A stretch of 64,000 bases of DNA from Kitasatospora acidiphila (GCF_006636205.1 NZ_VIGB01000003.1:4268501-4332500); one strand, 5' to 3'. Shown: positions 51,739 through 60,364, numbered from the stretch's first letter. Notes: a model not told the origin generated them from the sequence alone. Numbers and translations: made by a program.

Positions 51739-52527
51739 CTACGGTTCGGTGTTCCGCACATCCGTGATGAACATCCGCCCCGGCGCATGGGTGATCGCGA
51801 ACGGCGGCCGCGAGCCGATCACCGCCTGCTGCGCCGTCACCCCGCAGGCCCAGAAGACCGGCACCTCCCCGGGGGCGACCTCCACCGGGTCGCCGTAGTC
51901 CGGCCGGGCGAGGTCCGCGACCCCCAGCGCCGCCGGGTCGCCCATGTGCAGCGGCGCGCCGTGCATCCGCGGCATCCGCGCGGTGACCGCCCGTGCCGTT
52001 TCGACCAGCCCGACCGGGATCGGCCGCATCGAGACCACCAGCGGACCGTGCACCCGGCCCGCCGGACGGCACGGGCGGTCCGTGACGTACATGGCGACGT
52101 TGCGGCCCTGTTCGACGTGGCGCAGCGGCACCCCGGCAGCGAGCAGTGCCGCCTCGAAGGTGAAGCTGCAGCCGATCAGGAAGGCGGCCAGGTCGCCGCC
52201 GCGCACCTGCGGCAGCCCGCCGACCGAGGCCGGTTCGGCGGCCAACTCGCCGTCCACCCACACCTGGTAGCCGGGCAGGTCGGTGCGCAGATCGGCACCG
52301 GGGGCCAGCCGGCTGCGCCAGCCGCCCGGTGCGGTCTCCTCAAGTACCGGGCAGGGGCGCGGATTGCGCTCGGCGAACAGCCGGAACTCGGCCGCCCGGT
52401 CCCGGGGCACGACCAGCAGGTTGGCCTGCGCGTACCCGAGCGCCACGCCCGCCGTCGGCACCGCGAGCCCGTCGCGGAACGCCCGCCGCGCCTCCTCGGG
52501 CGACCAGCCGGCCCGGTCCGCACCCAT
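51739..52527 (-). CDS. Putative hydro-lyase, DUF1445/D-glutamate cyclase-like
   Basis: A 262-residue protein of the DUF1445 family, relatives of D-glutamate cyclases. Family motifs are PTAGVALGYAQANLLVVPRDRAAEF, CPVLEETAPG, FLIGCSFTFEAALLAAGVPLRHVEQGRNVAMYVT, and a late VFWACGVTAQQAVIGSRPPFAITHAPGRMFITD. It probably acts on an amino-acid-derived carboxylate in the cytoplasm; substrate unknown. ATG 52527 follows GAGGGGTGAGG, and the gene begins six nt after the LLM gene, so the two are co-transcribed. Confidence 0.88.
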   Translation of the reverse strand: MGADRAGWSPEEARRAFRDGLAVPTAGVALGYAQANLLVVPRDRAAEFRLFAERNPRPCPVLEETAPGGWRSRLAPGADLRTDLPGYQVWVDGELAAEPASVGGLPQVRGGDLAAFLIGCSFTFEAALLAAGVPLRHVEQGRNVAMYVTDRPCRPAGRVHGPLVVSMRPIPVGLVETARAVTARMPRMHGAPLHMGDPAALGVADLARPDYGDPVEVAPGEVPVFWACGVTAQQAVIGSRPPFAITHAPGRMFITDVRNTEP

Positions 52528-52532
52528 CTGCC

Positions 52533-53423
52533 TCACCCCTCCAGCTGGGCGAGCCCTTCGGTGGCGATCCGCTCGAACACGGCCAGGTCGTTCGCGAAGA
52601 TCGAGTCCGGCACCGGCCAGTGGATCACGACCTCGGTGATACCCAACTCGCGGTACCGGCCCGCCCAGTCCACGAAGGCGTCCAGCGAATCCAGCGGCTT
52701 CTCCGCCGTCGAGCCCTGCAGCAGCACCTTCTCCAGCTCGCCGACGTCCCGCCCGGCAACCTCGCAGGCCGCCGTCAGCTTCTCCAGCTGCTTGGCGATC
52801 ACCTCGGGCGCCTGCTCCACCGGCACGTCCGCCGGTCCGCGCGGGTCGCCGTACGTCACCCAGCCCTGCCCGTACTCGGCCGCCAGCCGCAGCCCCTTGG
52901 GCCCGGTCGCCGCCACATAGAACGGCACCCGCGGCCGCTGCACGCAGCCGGGGATGTTCCGCGCCTCGACCGCCGAGTAGTACGTGCCCTGCTCGGTGGT
53001 GGCATCCTGCCGCAGCAGCTTGTCCAGCAGCGGCAGGAACTCCCCGAACCGCGCCGCCCGCTCCTTGGGCGACCACGCCTCCTGCCCCATCGCCGTCGCA
53101 TCGAACCCGACCCCGCCGGCCCCGATCCCCAGCGTCAACCGCCCACCGGACACATCGTCAACCGTCACCACCTCCTTGGCCAACGTCACCGGATGCCGAA
53201 AGTTCGGCGACGTTACCAGCGTGCCCAGCCGGATCCGCTCGGTCGCCGCCGCAGCCGCCGTCAGCGTCGGAACCGCCCCGAACCACGGCTCGTCCCGGAA
53301 GCTCCGCCAGCTCAGGTGGTCATACGTGTACGCGGCATGGAACCCGAGCTCCTCGGCCCGCCGCCAGATCTTCTGTCCCTCGGCCCACCGGTGGATGGGG
53401 AGGATCACGGTACTCAAGCGCAT
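52533..53423 (-). CDS. LLM class F420-dependent oxidoreductase
   Basis: A 296-residue luciferase-like TIM-barrel oxidoreductase, probably F420-dependent. Features are MRLSTVILPIHRWAEGQKIWRRAEELGF, AAYTYDHLSWRSF with the cofactor-side His, RIRLGTLVTSPNFRHPVTLAKEVVTVDDVSGGRLTLGIGAG, and ATGPKGLRLAAEYGQGWVTYG. Substrate unknown. It starts at ATG 53423 and leads the two-gene operon with the DUF1445 gene. It diverges from the sortase-signal gene at 53673 over a 249-nt gap in which no motif was found. Confidence 0.92.
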   Translation of the reverse strand: MRLSTVILPIHRWAEGQKIWRRAEELGFHAAYTYDHLSWRSFRDEPWFGAVPTLTAAAAATERIRLGTLVTSPNFRHPVTLAKEVVTVDDVSGGRLTLGIGAGGVGFDATAMGQEAWSPKERAARFGEFLPLLDKLLRQDATTEQGTYYSAVEARNIPGCVQRPRVPFYVAATGPKGLRLAAEYGQGWVTYGDPRGPADVPVEQAPEVIAKQLEKLTAACEVAGRDVGELEKVLLQGSTAEKPLDSLDAFVDWAGRYRELGITEVVIHWPVPDSIFANDLAVFERIATEGLAQLEG

Positions 53424-53672
53424 GTCTCGACCCTACGGCGCGGTCCCGGTGCCGGAGACCTCAGCCTGCCAACGGGCGATGGCCTGACCGCTTCGTTCGC
53501 AGTCTGTGCTGTTACACCGCGGTGACGCGGCGACGATGGCGGAGGTACATCAAGCCGCGAAGATTTTCACAGAGCGTCCGCCGGGTCTCCAAAACAAATG
53601 TGCAGGAGCGGGGGGCGAGGCGCGCTACCTGCCTTTGTCGCCGCTGTGCCCGTGTTCCTGGGGGGACCACCG

Positions 53673-54695
53673 ATGTCTGCTCGTTCTGTTCGCCGCCGCT
53701 CCCGTCTGCTGGCCGCCGCCGCCACCGCCGCCGTACTCGGCGCCGCCACACCGCTGTTCGCTGGTGCTTCCACGGCCTGGGCCTGCGGTGACAACGACAC
53801 CGCTGCGGTGGCTCCCGCGACGCCGGCGGCCTCGGCCCGCGTCACGAGTGCCGCGCCGACCGCGAAGAGCGCTCCGACGAGCCCGGTCGCCGGGTCGCCG
53901 TCCGCCTCCGCCTCCGCCTCGACGAGCGCGCCCGCTCCGGTGCACCACGGCGAGCCGGAGATCGCCTACCTGCCGGGGATGCCCGACAGCATCACCGCCG
54001 GCGGCAGCCCGATCGAGTTCGGTGTGGAGATGGCCAACTTCACCGGCGCGGCGTACGACGGTCTTCGTCCGACCCTTGGTTTCTACAACATGCCGGCGGG
54101 CTCCCACCCGGGTAGTGGGACCAACCTGCGGCCCGAGGACTTCACCGTTCAGGTGATGACCGGCGGCCAGTGGAAGACGCTGCCAGTCCACCACGGGTGC
54201 GACCCGGTGATCTACCCCGACACCTCCAGCCTCGCGCAGCACCTGGACACGGGCCGGGCATCGCGGCTGATGTTCCGCGTTGCGCTCTCCGCCGAGGCAC
54301 CGGCCGACCAGCACGACATCACTGTTTACCTCGGCACGGCGCCGGGCGGCGCCGGCCCCGTGCGCACCCTGCACATCGTTCGCCAGGACGCGCCGAGCAG
54401 CGCGCCGGCGAGCGCCCCGTCCAGGACCGCGACCGCGGCGCCGTCCAAGCCGGCCAGCCAGGCCCCGGCGCCCACCGGGCAGCAGGCCAAGTCCGCCCCG
54501 GCCGTCGCGCAGCCTGCGGCGGCGACCTCGCCTGCTGCTGTCCCGACCACGGCGACTGCCCCCGCGCAGCAGCTCGCCTTCACTGGCGGCGGCGCCTCCT
54601 CTGGTCTGCTGATCGGCGCCGGCGGCGCCCTGGTCGTGCTCGGCGCCGGCGCTGTGACCCTGGCCGCCCGCCGTCGCTCGTCCGCCCGTCACTGA
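53673..54695 (+). CDS. Cell-wall-anchored surface protein with LAFTG sorting signal
   Basis: A 340-residue secreted protein. Residues 1-37 form a signal peptide (basic SARSVRRRSR, then AAAATAAVLGAATPLFAGASTAWA). A Ser/Thr/Ala/Pro linker leads to a beta-type domain (EIAYLPGMPDSITAGGSPIEF, DYGLRPTLGFYNM-like, VYLGTAPGGAG). A second linker ends in the sorting signal LAFTGGG, a TM helix (LLIGAGGALVVLGAGAVTLAA) and RRRSSARH. This matches class E sortase substrates in Streptomyces, which favour LAxTG. Only a catalytically altered sortase homologue (60365) is in this window, so anchoring would need a sortase elsewhere. It starts at ATG 53673 with GGGGGGA upstream. Confidence 0.88.
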   Translation: MSARSVRRRSRLLAAAATAAVLGAATPLFAGASTAWACGDNDTAAVAPATPAASARVTSAAPTAKSAPTSPVAGSPSASASASTSAPAPVHHGEPEIAYLPGMPDSITAGGSPIEFGVEMANFTGAAYDGLRPTLGFYNMPAGSHPGSGTNLRPEDFTVQVMTGGQWKTLPVHHGCDPVIYPDTSSLAQHLDTGRASRLMFRVALSAEAPADQHDITVYLGTAPGGAGPVRTLHIVRQDAPSSAPASAPSRTATAAPSKPASQAPAPTGQQAKSAPAVAQPAAATSPAAVPTTATAPAQQLAFTGGGASSGLLIGAGGALVVLGAGAVTLAARRRSSARH

Positions 54696-54700
54696 GGTCG

Positions 54701-54749
54701 GTGCGGGGCGGGTGCTCCGCTTCGGATCGCCATGGTGCCTGCCCCGCAC
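54701..54749 (+). terminator. Terminator after the surface-protein gene
   Basis: Nine-bp stem GTGCGGGGC / GCCCCGCAC with a 31-nt loop, starting six nt after the stop. Confidence 0.55.
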
Positions 54750-54832
54750 TCACGACCCGGTCAACGGCTCCTCCCGCCGGTGCCGACTCAGCGCCTCCCT
54801 CGAGCGTCCGGTCACCCGGCCTCGTGCCAGGG

Positions 54833-54850
54833 ACGCACTTGCAAGTGCGT
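54833..54850 (+). promoter_or_regulatory. 18-bp perfect palindrome upstream of the MBL gene
   Basis: ACGCACTTGCAAGTGCGT is fully self-complementary and lies 94 nt before the MBL start, as expected of an operator. The regulator is unknown. No such site was noticed elsewhere in the window. Confidence 0.6.
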
Positions 54851-54891
54851 ACTTCCCCACGGATCGTCACTCTCCGATAGTCAGTGCTGAG

Positions 54892-54914
54892 GGACACGGC
54901 CCCCGGCCGTGTCC
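54892..54914 (+). promoter_or_regulatory. Leader hairpin before the MBL gene
   Basis: Perfect 10-bp stem GGACACGGCC / GGCCGTGTCC with a CCC loop, ending 30 nt before the ATG. It may be mRNA leader structure. Confidence 0.45.
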
Positions 54915-54943
54915 GGACGGAACAGGCTGTCGAGGAGAGAACC

Positions 54944-55899
54944 ATGGTCAAGCCCGCGATCCGGGTGCGTTCTTTCCTTCCAGCGTGCCGGGCGGCTGGG
55001 CGACGCACTCGGAGTTCCTGGACGAGCGGGGGTGGTTTCCGGTCAGCATCGGGTCGTTCCTGGCTCGGGCCGGCGGGCGGGTGGTCCTGGTCGATCTCGG
55101 GCTGGGGGCCGTTGACTTCGCGATTCCCGGTGTGGCGTCCTTCAAGGCCGGCGCGATGCCGGAGAGCCTGGCCGGCGAGGGGCTGACGCCCGCCGATGTG
55201 GACACTGTCGTCTACACCCATCTGCACCACGACCACGTCGGGTGGACCAGCGACGTGGCGCCCGCACCGGGGTTCCCCGAGGGCCGCGAGGTCGGCGGGC
55301 TGACGTTCCGCGCGGCCCGGCACCTGGTGAGCGCGGCGGAGTGGCGGCACTGGGAAGGCCGCGGGGCGTTTCCCGGACCGGATGCGAAGGCCGTGCAGGA
55401 GCCACTGGGCGGCGTGACCGGCTTCGTCGCGGACGGCGAGGAGATCGCCCCGGGCGTACGGATCCTGCCCACGCCCGGGCACACGCCGGGCCACAGCAGT
55501 CTGGTCGTCACGGATCCGGCCGGTGCGGACGACCGGCGCCTGATCGTCCTCGGCGACATCATGCACTTCAGCCACACCGTCCACCCGACCGTGCCGCCCA
55601 AGGTCGAGTACCGACTCACCGAACTGGGGCGGACGTTGGAGGATCCGCTCGGTGCGATCCGGGACTGGGCGGAGCGGTACATCAACGAGGTGAACGCGGC
55701 CCGGGCCGACTATGAGCGCCGGGTGTCGGACGGCTCAGAGCAACTCCCCGTCCCGCCAACGGGAGAAAGGCGGGAGTCCGGCCATCCGGGGACTCCCCGG
55801 CCATGCGAAGTGGATGGCCGTGGCGGTCAGCGGGCCACCGCGACACCGCGGTCGACCGTGGCACCTCGGGCGAACTCCGCGGCGGTCGCAGAGGCGTAG
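54944..55899 (+). pseudogene. MBL-fold metallo-hydrolase, 5' frameshift
   Basis: A metallo-beta-lactamase-fold hydrolase of the AHL-lactonase-like group. From ATG 54944 (MVKPAIRVRSFLPA) the frame must shift near 54965-54985 to reach GGWATHSEFLDERGWFPVSIGSF. The change equals one missing base. All metal sites are present: THLHHDHVGWTSDV (HxHxDH), PTPGHTPGHSSL and ILGDIMHFSH. The reading frame ends at 55899, overlapping the convergent gene by 73 bases; the last 50 residues look random, so the natural stop was probably lost or shifted too. Substrate unknown. An operator-like palindrome lies upstream. Confidence 0.78.
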
Positions 55900-57041
55900 G
55901 CGGCGGCGAGGCTGCGGAGGCGGTCGGTCTCGGTGGCGAAGTCCAGTTCCTCGCAGCCGGTGGTCTGGGCGGGCGCGGTGGGGACCACCGGGACGTGGCC
56001 GGCGCGGCGGAGGGCGGCGGCTGCGCGGAGCCAGCAGGCCTCGGCGAGGGCGGACTGCTCGGGCCCCGCCGCCACGGCCACGATGGCGGCCTGGAACCGC
56101 ATCTCGGGGTCCGCGTGGCCGGCCAGTACCAGCGCGGCGTCCCGGATCTCGATGGCCAGCCGGTGCAGCCGCAGCCGGGGGCCGCGCCCTAGTCGCTCGG
56201 TGAGCACCACCTCGGGTACCGCCGCGGTGAGTTCCCGCCAGAGCGGCACCAGGCGCCGCGCCGTGCACCAGTCCCGCAGGCCGCGCAGCGCCACCCCGAT
56301 GGCCGGGATGACGCTGCCCAGCAGCATGAGCGTGATCGAGGCCCAGTCGATCCGCAGGACCCAGCACTCGTCGAGGAACATCGGCCTGCCGACCGCCTCC
56401 AGCGCGATCTGGCAGATCCGCAGCGCCGAGTAGGCGACGCCGGTGGCGGTGCCGAGGGCGAGCACCAGCAGCCCGGCCCGCAGCGAGCGGGTGGCGGCCC
56501 GGCGGACGTGGCTGCCGAACAGCCAGCTGCCGACGCCCATGGCCGCGCCGATGAAGCCGGCAATGATCAGCAAGTACAGGGCGGCCGCGGTCGAGGCGGG
56601 GTAGGCCTGGTAGAAGTCCGCCACCTCGGTGGGGCGGTGCAGGGTGAAGAAGGTGGCGACCAGGCCGAGTTGGGCGGCGGGCAGCACGGCGAGCCGGACC
56701 CGGCGCCAGCGGGCGGCGAGGTCGGGCCGGGCTGTCTGGGCGCAGAAGGTCAGCCCGGCCGAGCTGGCGACCAGGTCGAGTTGGTGCTTGAGCAGCATCG
56801 CCAGGTTGTGCACGCCGCTGGTGGCGTCGATCCAGGCGGCGGGCCACGGCAGTCCGAGGGCGAGCAGCCCGGTGGTGGCGGCGAACGCGGTCCACAGCGG
56901 GCGTTGGCGGGGCGAGCGGATCGCGGCGGGCAGGCGCCAGAGGGTGACCAGGCCCACCAGCGCGACGATCAGCAGCTTGTACGGGGAGTACGCGGCGCCG
57001 GCCAGGTCGGGCCCGAGGTGCTGCGGTCCGGCGGGGTGCAT
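55827..57041 (-). CDS. Multi-pass membrane protein (MAB_1171c/DUF6545-like)
   Basis: A 404-residue protein. About seven TM helices in the first 250 residues (YSPYKLLIVALVGLVTLWRL, PLWTAFAATTGLLALGLPWPAAW, VLPAAQLGLVATFF, AALYLLIIAGFIGAAMGVG, LLVLALGTATGVAYSAL and ASITLMLLGSVIPAIGVALRGL), then a cytoplasmic helical domain with PLWRELTAAVPEV and RLHRLAIEIRDAALVLAGH. It matches the MAB_1171c-type putative transporter domain common in actinobacteria. Start ATG 57041 overlaps the stop of the ImmA-like gene by one base, so the two are coupled. Probable function: membrane signal receiver or transporter working with the peptidase and XRE gene. Confidence 0.85.
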   Translation of the reverse strand: MHPAGPQHLGPDLAGAAYSPYKLLIVALVGLVTLWRLPAAIRSPRQRPLWTAFAATTGLLALGLPWPAAWIDATSGVHNLAMLLKHQLDLVASSAGLTFCAQTARPDLAARWRRVRLAVLPAAQLGLVATFFTLHRPTEVADFYQAYPASTAAALYLLIIAGFIGAAMGVGSWLFGSHVRRAATRSLRAGLLVLALGTATGVAYSALRICQIALEAVGRPMFLDECWVLRIDWASITLMLLGSVIPAIGVALRGLRDWCTARRLVPLWRELTAAVPEVVLTERLGRGPRLRLHRLAIEIRDAALVLAGHADPEMRFQAAIVAVAAGPEQSALAEACWLRAAAALRRAGHVPVVPTAPAQTTGCEELDFATETDRLRSLAAAYASATAAEFARGATVDRGVAVAR

Positions 57042-57616
57042 CACTGCGGCCGGACCGGGTGGCCGAAGGCGGCGTCCAGTCGGTCCAGCACCTCGGTGGA
57101 TCCGCTGGAACCGCTGGACCGCCGGCCCGCGCCGGCCCGGGTGGCGCGCTCCAGCAGCAGGGTGGCCAGCGCCTCGGCGTCGGCCTCCTGGCGGTCCGTG
57201 TAGCCGTTGCGGGCCAGCAGGGCGAGCACCCGGTCGGTGGCGAGGCCGAGTTCCTGGTCGGCGGCCGTGACCAGCGATTCCTCGACGGCAGCTTGGGCCG
57301 CGGCCGGCGCGGTCCCGCCGGCGGCCGGGGCGCCGTGGTCCAGCAGCATGTGGGAGATCTCGTGGAGCACGATCTGGGTCTTCAGGATGGGGGCCGCGCC
57401 GGCCTCGTAGAAGACCAGGTCGACGGCGGGCAGGCTGATCCACAGCCCGCACGGGAGATCCTGGCCGGCGGCGTTCTCCAGCGGGACCAGTCGCAGCGGG
57501 CGGCCGCGCTGCCGGGCGATCGAGTCGCAGAACCGTTCCAGTTGGAAGGGTTTGGGCACCTCGATCCGGTTGACCAGCTCGGCGAACCGGGAGCGCGGCT
57601 GTCTGCGCCATCTCAT
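57041..57616 (-). CDS. ImmA/IrrE-type metallopeptidase
   Basis: A 191-residue zinc peptidase. The motif HEISHMLLDHG (HExxH) is at about residue 87 after EAGAAPILKTQIVL. The N-terminal domain includes RFAELVNRIEVPKPFQLERFCD and RPLRLVPLENAAGQDLPCGLWISLPAVDL. The C-terminus has helical EADAEALATLLLERA with a third-ligand candidate Glu/Asp. In ICEBs1 and Deinococcus, related peptidases cleave a neighbouring XRE repressor; here the XRE gene lies 200 nt upstream on the same strand, the expected target. It starts at ATG 57616. Its stop overlaps the membrane-protein start. Confidence 0.9.
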   Translation of the reverse strand: MRWRRQPRSRFAELVNRIEVPKPFQLERFCDSIARQRGRPLRLVPLENAAGQDLPCGLWISLPAVDLVFYEAGAAPILKTQIVLHEISHMLLDHGAPAAGGTAPAAAQAAVEESLVTAADQELGLATDRVLALLARNGYTDRQEADAEALATLLLERATRAGAGRRSSGSSGSTEVLDRLDAAFGHPVRPQ

Positions 57617-57819
57617 GGCCGGCCTGCCCTCTCCGCACCCGGAATGATCGAAGCGTCAGCATAAGCGTTCGGTGCTGTGCCGGTCACGTGCGGCTGCGGC
57701 CCGCCAAGTGAAAAGTCATGGTCGATTCGTATGCGGTCGCCTTCACCAACGGAGGTCGCCTTCACCAGCGGAGGCGGCCCCTGCCAATGACAGGCGCCGT
57801 CACCGATCGGCGGCCGGGC

Positions 57820-58344
57820 TCAGGAGGCCTTCTTGGTCCGCCCCACCTCAGGCAGCCCCTCGACCGCCCGCACCTGGTCGACGATCGCCCGCAGGCCCTT
57901 GAGCGCCCGCGGCGACAGCCCGGCCAGCCGGAACGCCACGGCCCGGATGTCGCTGTCCGCCAGCACGTCGGCCAGCTCGTCCCGCCGTGGAGCGGTGGCG
58001 GCCCGCCGGACCGGCCGGTTCTCGGCGGCCGCCTTGAGCTCGCGCAGCCGCACGTCGACCCGGTCGGCCACCGTGTCGTCCAGGAAGTAGGCGGCCGGCA
58101 CCCCGAAGAAGGCGGCGATCGCCTCCAGCGTCTTGACCGTGGGGTTGGTCTTGGCGCCGGTGCGGATCTGCTGCAGGGTGCCGTGCGAGACGGTGGGTCC
58201 GTCCGGGCCGGCCTGCTCGCGGATCGCCTGCGCCACCTCGTGGTAGCTGAACGGGCCGCGGTCGGCGGGATGGATCACCTGGAACAAGTGGTCCAGCTTC
58301 TCGGCCAGGGAGCGGGGGGCCGGGGTCTGCTCAGCCGACGGCAT
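57820..58344 (-). CDS. XRE family transcriptional regulator
   Basis: A 174-residue regulator. The N-terminal HTH is LAEKLDHLFQVIHPADRGPFSYHEVAQAIRE, then VSHGTLQQIRTGAKTNPTVKTLEAIAAFFGVPAAYFLDD; the layout is of the EspR/Nhr-type long HTH of actinobacteria. The second half has helices (DIRAVAFRLAGLSPRALKGLRAIVDQVRA) for dimerisation. The predicted target of the ImmA-like peptidase that follows by 203 nt. ATG 58344 lies 54 nt from a TCTACT/AGTAGA palindrome, suggesting autoregulation. Confidence 0.9.
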   Translation of the reverse strand: MPSAEQTPAPRSLAEKLDHLFQVIHPADRGPFSYHEVAQAIREQAGPDGPTVSHGTLQQIRTGAKTNPTVKTLEAIAAFFGVPAAYFLDDTVADRVDVRLRELKAAAENRPVRRAATAPRRDELADVLADSDIRAVAFRLAGLSPRALKGLRAIVDQVRAVEGLPEVGRTKKAS

Positions 58345-58397
58345 CGTCGCTCCCTTGTCCGATCGAACCCGTCCGATTGGACCGGGTGCGTCCAGTA

Positions 58398-58411
58398 TCT
58401 ACTGAAGTAGA
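58398..58411 (-). promoter_or_regulatory. Palindrome upstream of the XRE gene
   Basis: TCTACT-GA-AGTAGA, enlarged outward by GCGTC/GACGC-like arms, 54 nt upstream of the XRE start. Probable autoregulatory operator. Confidence 0.6.
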
Positions 58412-58488
58412 CGCAGAAATCGAGGAGATCCTGAGTTTTCTCAGCTCATCCTCAGCTCATCTTGACCCGGACCCCATCTGTAACACGG

Positions 58489-58602
58489 TTGACAGCCCGG
58501 GGAGGGTTCAGCGTATGTTCAACCGTGAGCCGTCCAACAAAATAGACGGCCCGCCGGACGGCGCACGGTCACACGGGGGTTGACCGCGCGCCGTCACTTT
58601 TT
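58489..58602 (+). ncRNA. Candidate small RNA or attenuator leader before HAD gene
   Basis: TTGACA (58489-58494) and TATGTT (58514-58519) fit a sigma-70 promoter with a 19-nt spacer. About 30 nt later an intrinsic terminator begins: 15-bp stem (58557-58571 with 58581-58595, one mismatch) followed by TTTTTT. Between them GCCGTCC (58529-58535) can pair with GACGGC (58545-58550) or with GGACGGC (58556-58562), the 5' arm of the terminator. These two pairings exclude each other, as in an attenuator. A transcript of about 75-80 nt would end 50 nt before the HAD start. Whether it is a separate RNA or a leader is unknown. Confidence 0.5.
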
Positions 58603-58651
58603 TGCCCCGCGGGCAAGTCCGGCCGCCGCGGGCACCTGGGAGGATGGACGG

Positions 58652-59485
58652 GTGACCCAGCCAGCCCCGCGCCCCCGCCCCCGCCTGATCGCCACCGACC
58701 TCGACGGCACCCTGCTCTGCCAGGGCGGCACCGTCTCGGCCCGTACCGCGGCCGCGCTGGCGGACGCCGAGCGGGCCGGCCTGCAGGTGGTCTTCGTGAC
58801 CGGCCGCCCGCCGCGCTGGATGCGGCTGCTGGGCACGCACATCGGCGGCCACGGCGTGGCGATCTGCTCCAACGGCGGCGCGATCGTCGACGTCCGCGGG
58901 GAGCGGCTGCTGGAGAGCTTCCCGCTCACCCCGGACGCGGCCGGCCAGGTGGTCGACCGGCTGCGCGCGGCGCTGCCGGGCACCGCGTTCGCCTTCGAGT
59001 ACCCGGCCGGCTTCTCCCGCGAGCCCGAGTACCAGGTGGCCATGTGGGGTGACGACGAGCCGCACCTGGTCGCCCCCGCCGAGCAGCTGATCGCCGGCGA
59101 GGCCCGGAACAGCTACAAGATCCTCGCCAAGCACCCCGAGCTGACCCCGGACGACTTCCTGGCCAGGGCCAGGGCGGCGGTCGGCCCGCTGGCCGAGATC
59201 ACCCGGTCCAGCCCGATAGCCCTGCTGGAGATCAGCGCCGCCGGGGTCACCAAGGCCAGCACCCTGGCCCGCTGGTGCGCCGAGCAGGGCATCGACCGCA
59301 CCGAGGTGGTCGCCTTCGGCGACATGCCCAACGACCTGGAGATGCTGGCCTGGGCCGGCGAGTCCTACGCGGTCGCCAACGCCCACCCGGAGGTGCTGGC
59401 CGCGGTCGCCCGGCACACCGTGAGCAACCAGGACGACGGGGTCGCCCTGGTCATCGAGCAGATCGTCGACTCCATATCCAGCTGA
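58652..59485 (+). CDS. Cof-type HAD hydrolase
   Basis: A 277-residue HAD-superfamily phosphatase, paralogous to that at 38945. Motif I LIATDLDGTLL near residue 10, motif II VVFVTGRPPRW, cap-domain residues AICSNGGAIVDV, motif III Lys in GVTKASTLARWCAEQGID, motif IV FGDMPNDLEMLAWAG. Substrate unknown. GTG 58652 follows GGGAGGA at 8 nt. It lies behind a promoter-terminator leader that might control its expression, and it converges with pstB (stop to stop 24 nt apart). Confidence 0.93.
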   Translation: MTQPAPRPRPRLIATDLDGTLLCQGGTVSARTAAALADAERAGLQVVFVTGRPPRWMRLLGTHIGGHGVAICSNGGAIVDVRGERLLESFPLTPDAAGQVVDRLRAALPGTAFAFEYPAGFSREPEYQVAMWGDDEPHLVAPAEQLIAGEARNSYKILAKHPELTPDDFLARARAAVGPLAEITRSSPIALLEISAAGVTKASTLARWCAEQGIDRTEVVAFGDMPNDLEMLAWAGESYAVANAHPEVLAAVARHTVSNQDDGVALVIEQIVDSISS

Positions 59486-59509
59486 GCGGCTTGCTCCACC
59501 TGATTGGCT

Positions 59510-60331
59510 TCAGCCGAACCGCCCGTTCACGTAGTCGGCGGTCCGCGGGTCGACCGGGTCACTGAAGAGCCGCTCGGTCGGCCCGGCCTCGACGATCCGG
59601 CCCGGCGTGTCATGGCTCGCCAGGAAGAACGCACAGGACTGCGAAACCCGCTGCGCCTGCTGCATGTTGTGGGTGACGATGACGATGGTCAGCTGCCCGC
59701 GCAGCTCGGCGATGGTCTTCTCGACCCGTCGGGTGGAGGTCGGGTCCAGCGCCGAACAGGGCTCGTCCATCAGCAGGATGTCCGGCCCCACCGCCAACGA
59801 CCGTGCGATGCACAGGCGTTGCTGCTGACCGCCGGAGAGCGCGCCGCCCGGGGTGGAGAGCCGGCCGCTCACCTCGTTCCACAGCCCGGCCTGCCGCAGG
59901 CTGTCCTCGATCAGCTGGTCCCGGTGCTCCCGGCCCACCTTGATCCCGGCCAGCTTGAGCCCGCTGGCCACGTTGTCGGCGATCGACATGGCGGGGAACG
60001 GGTTGGGCCGCTGGAAGACCATGCCGATCCGCCGCCGCACCTCGGCCGGGCGGCGGCCGTGCCGGTAGATGTCCTCGTCGTCGAGCAGGACCTCGCCGGC
60101 CAGCGCCGCACCACGCACCATCTCGTGCATCCGGTTGAGGATCCGCAGGAAGGTGGACTTGCCGCAGCCGGACGGCCCGATCAGCGCGGTGACCTCGCCG
60201 GCCGGCATGGCGAGCGAGACCCGCTCCAGCACCTTGTGCGAGCCGAACCAGGCGGAGACGGACCGGCTCTCCAGGCCGGACAGCCGGCCCGGATCGGCCG
60301 TGGCGCTGGGTTGGGGAACGGTGGTGGTCAT
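59510..60331 (-). CDS. pstB: Phosphate ABC transporter ATP-binding protein
   Basis: A 273-residue ATPase of high-affinity phosphate import. Motifs: Walker A GPSGCGKSTFLRIL, Q-loop VFQRPNPFPAMSIADNV, signature LSGGQQQRLCIARSL, Walker B ILLMDEPCSALDP and switch THNMQQAQRVS are all canonical for PstB. An N-terminal extension of about 20 residues is present. It starts at ATG 60331, 33 nt after the sortase-like gene. Last gene of an unusual operon with pstA, pstS and a sortase-fold protein; PstC is not in the window. Confidence 0.95.
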   Translation of the reverse strand: MTTTVPQPSATADPGRLSGLESRSVSAWFGSHKVLERVSLAMPAGEVTALIGPSGCGKSTFLRILNRMHEMVRGAALAGEVLLDDEDIYRHGRRPAEVRRRIGMVFQRPNPFPAMSIADNVASGLKLAGIKVGREHRDQLIEDSLRQAGLWNEVSGRLSTPGGALSGGQQQRLCIARSLAVGPDILLMDEPCSALDPTSTRRVEKTIAELRGQLTIVIVTHNMQQAQRVSQSCAFFLASHDTPGRIVEAGPTERLFSDPVDPRTADYVNGRFG

Positions 60332-60364
60332 CGGGCGAGTCCTTCCTGACGCATCGTCAGTTGC

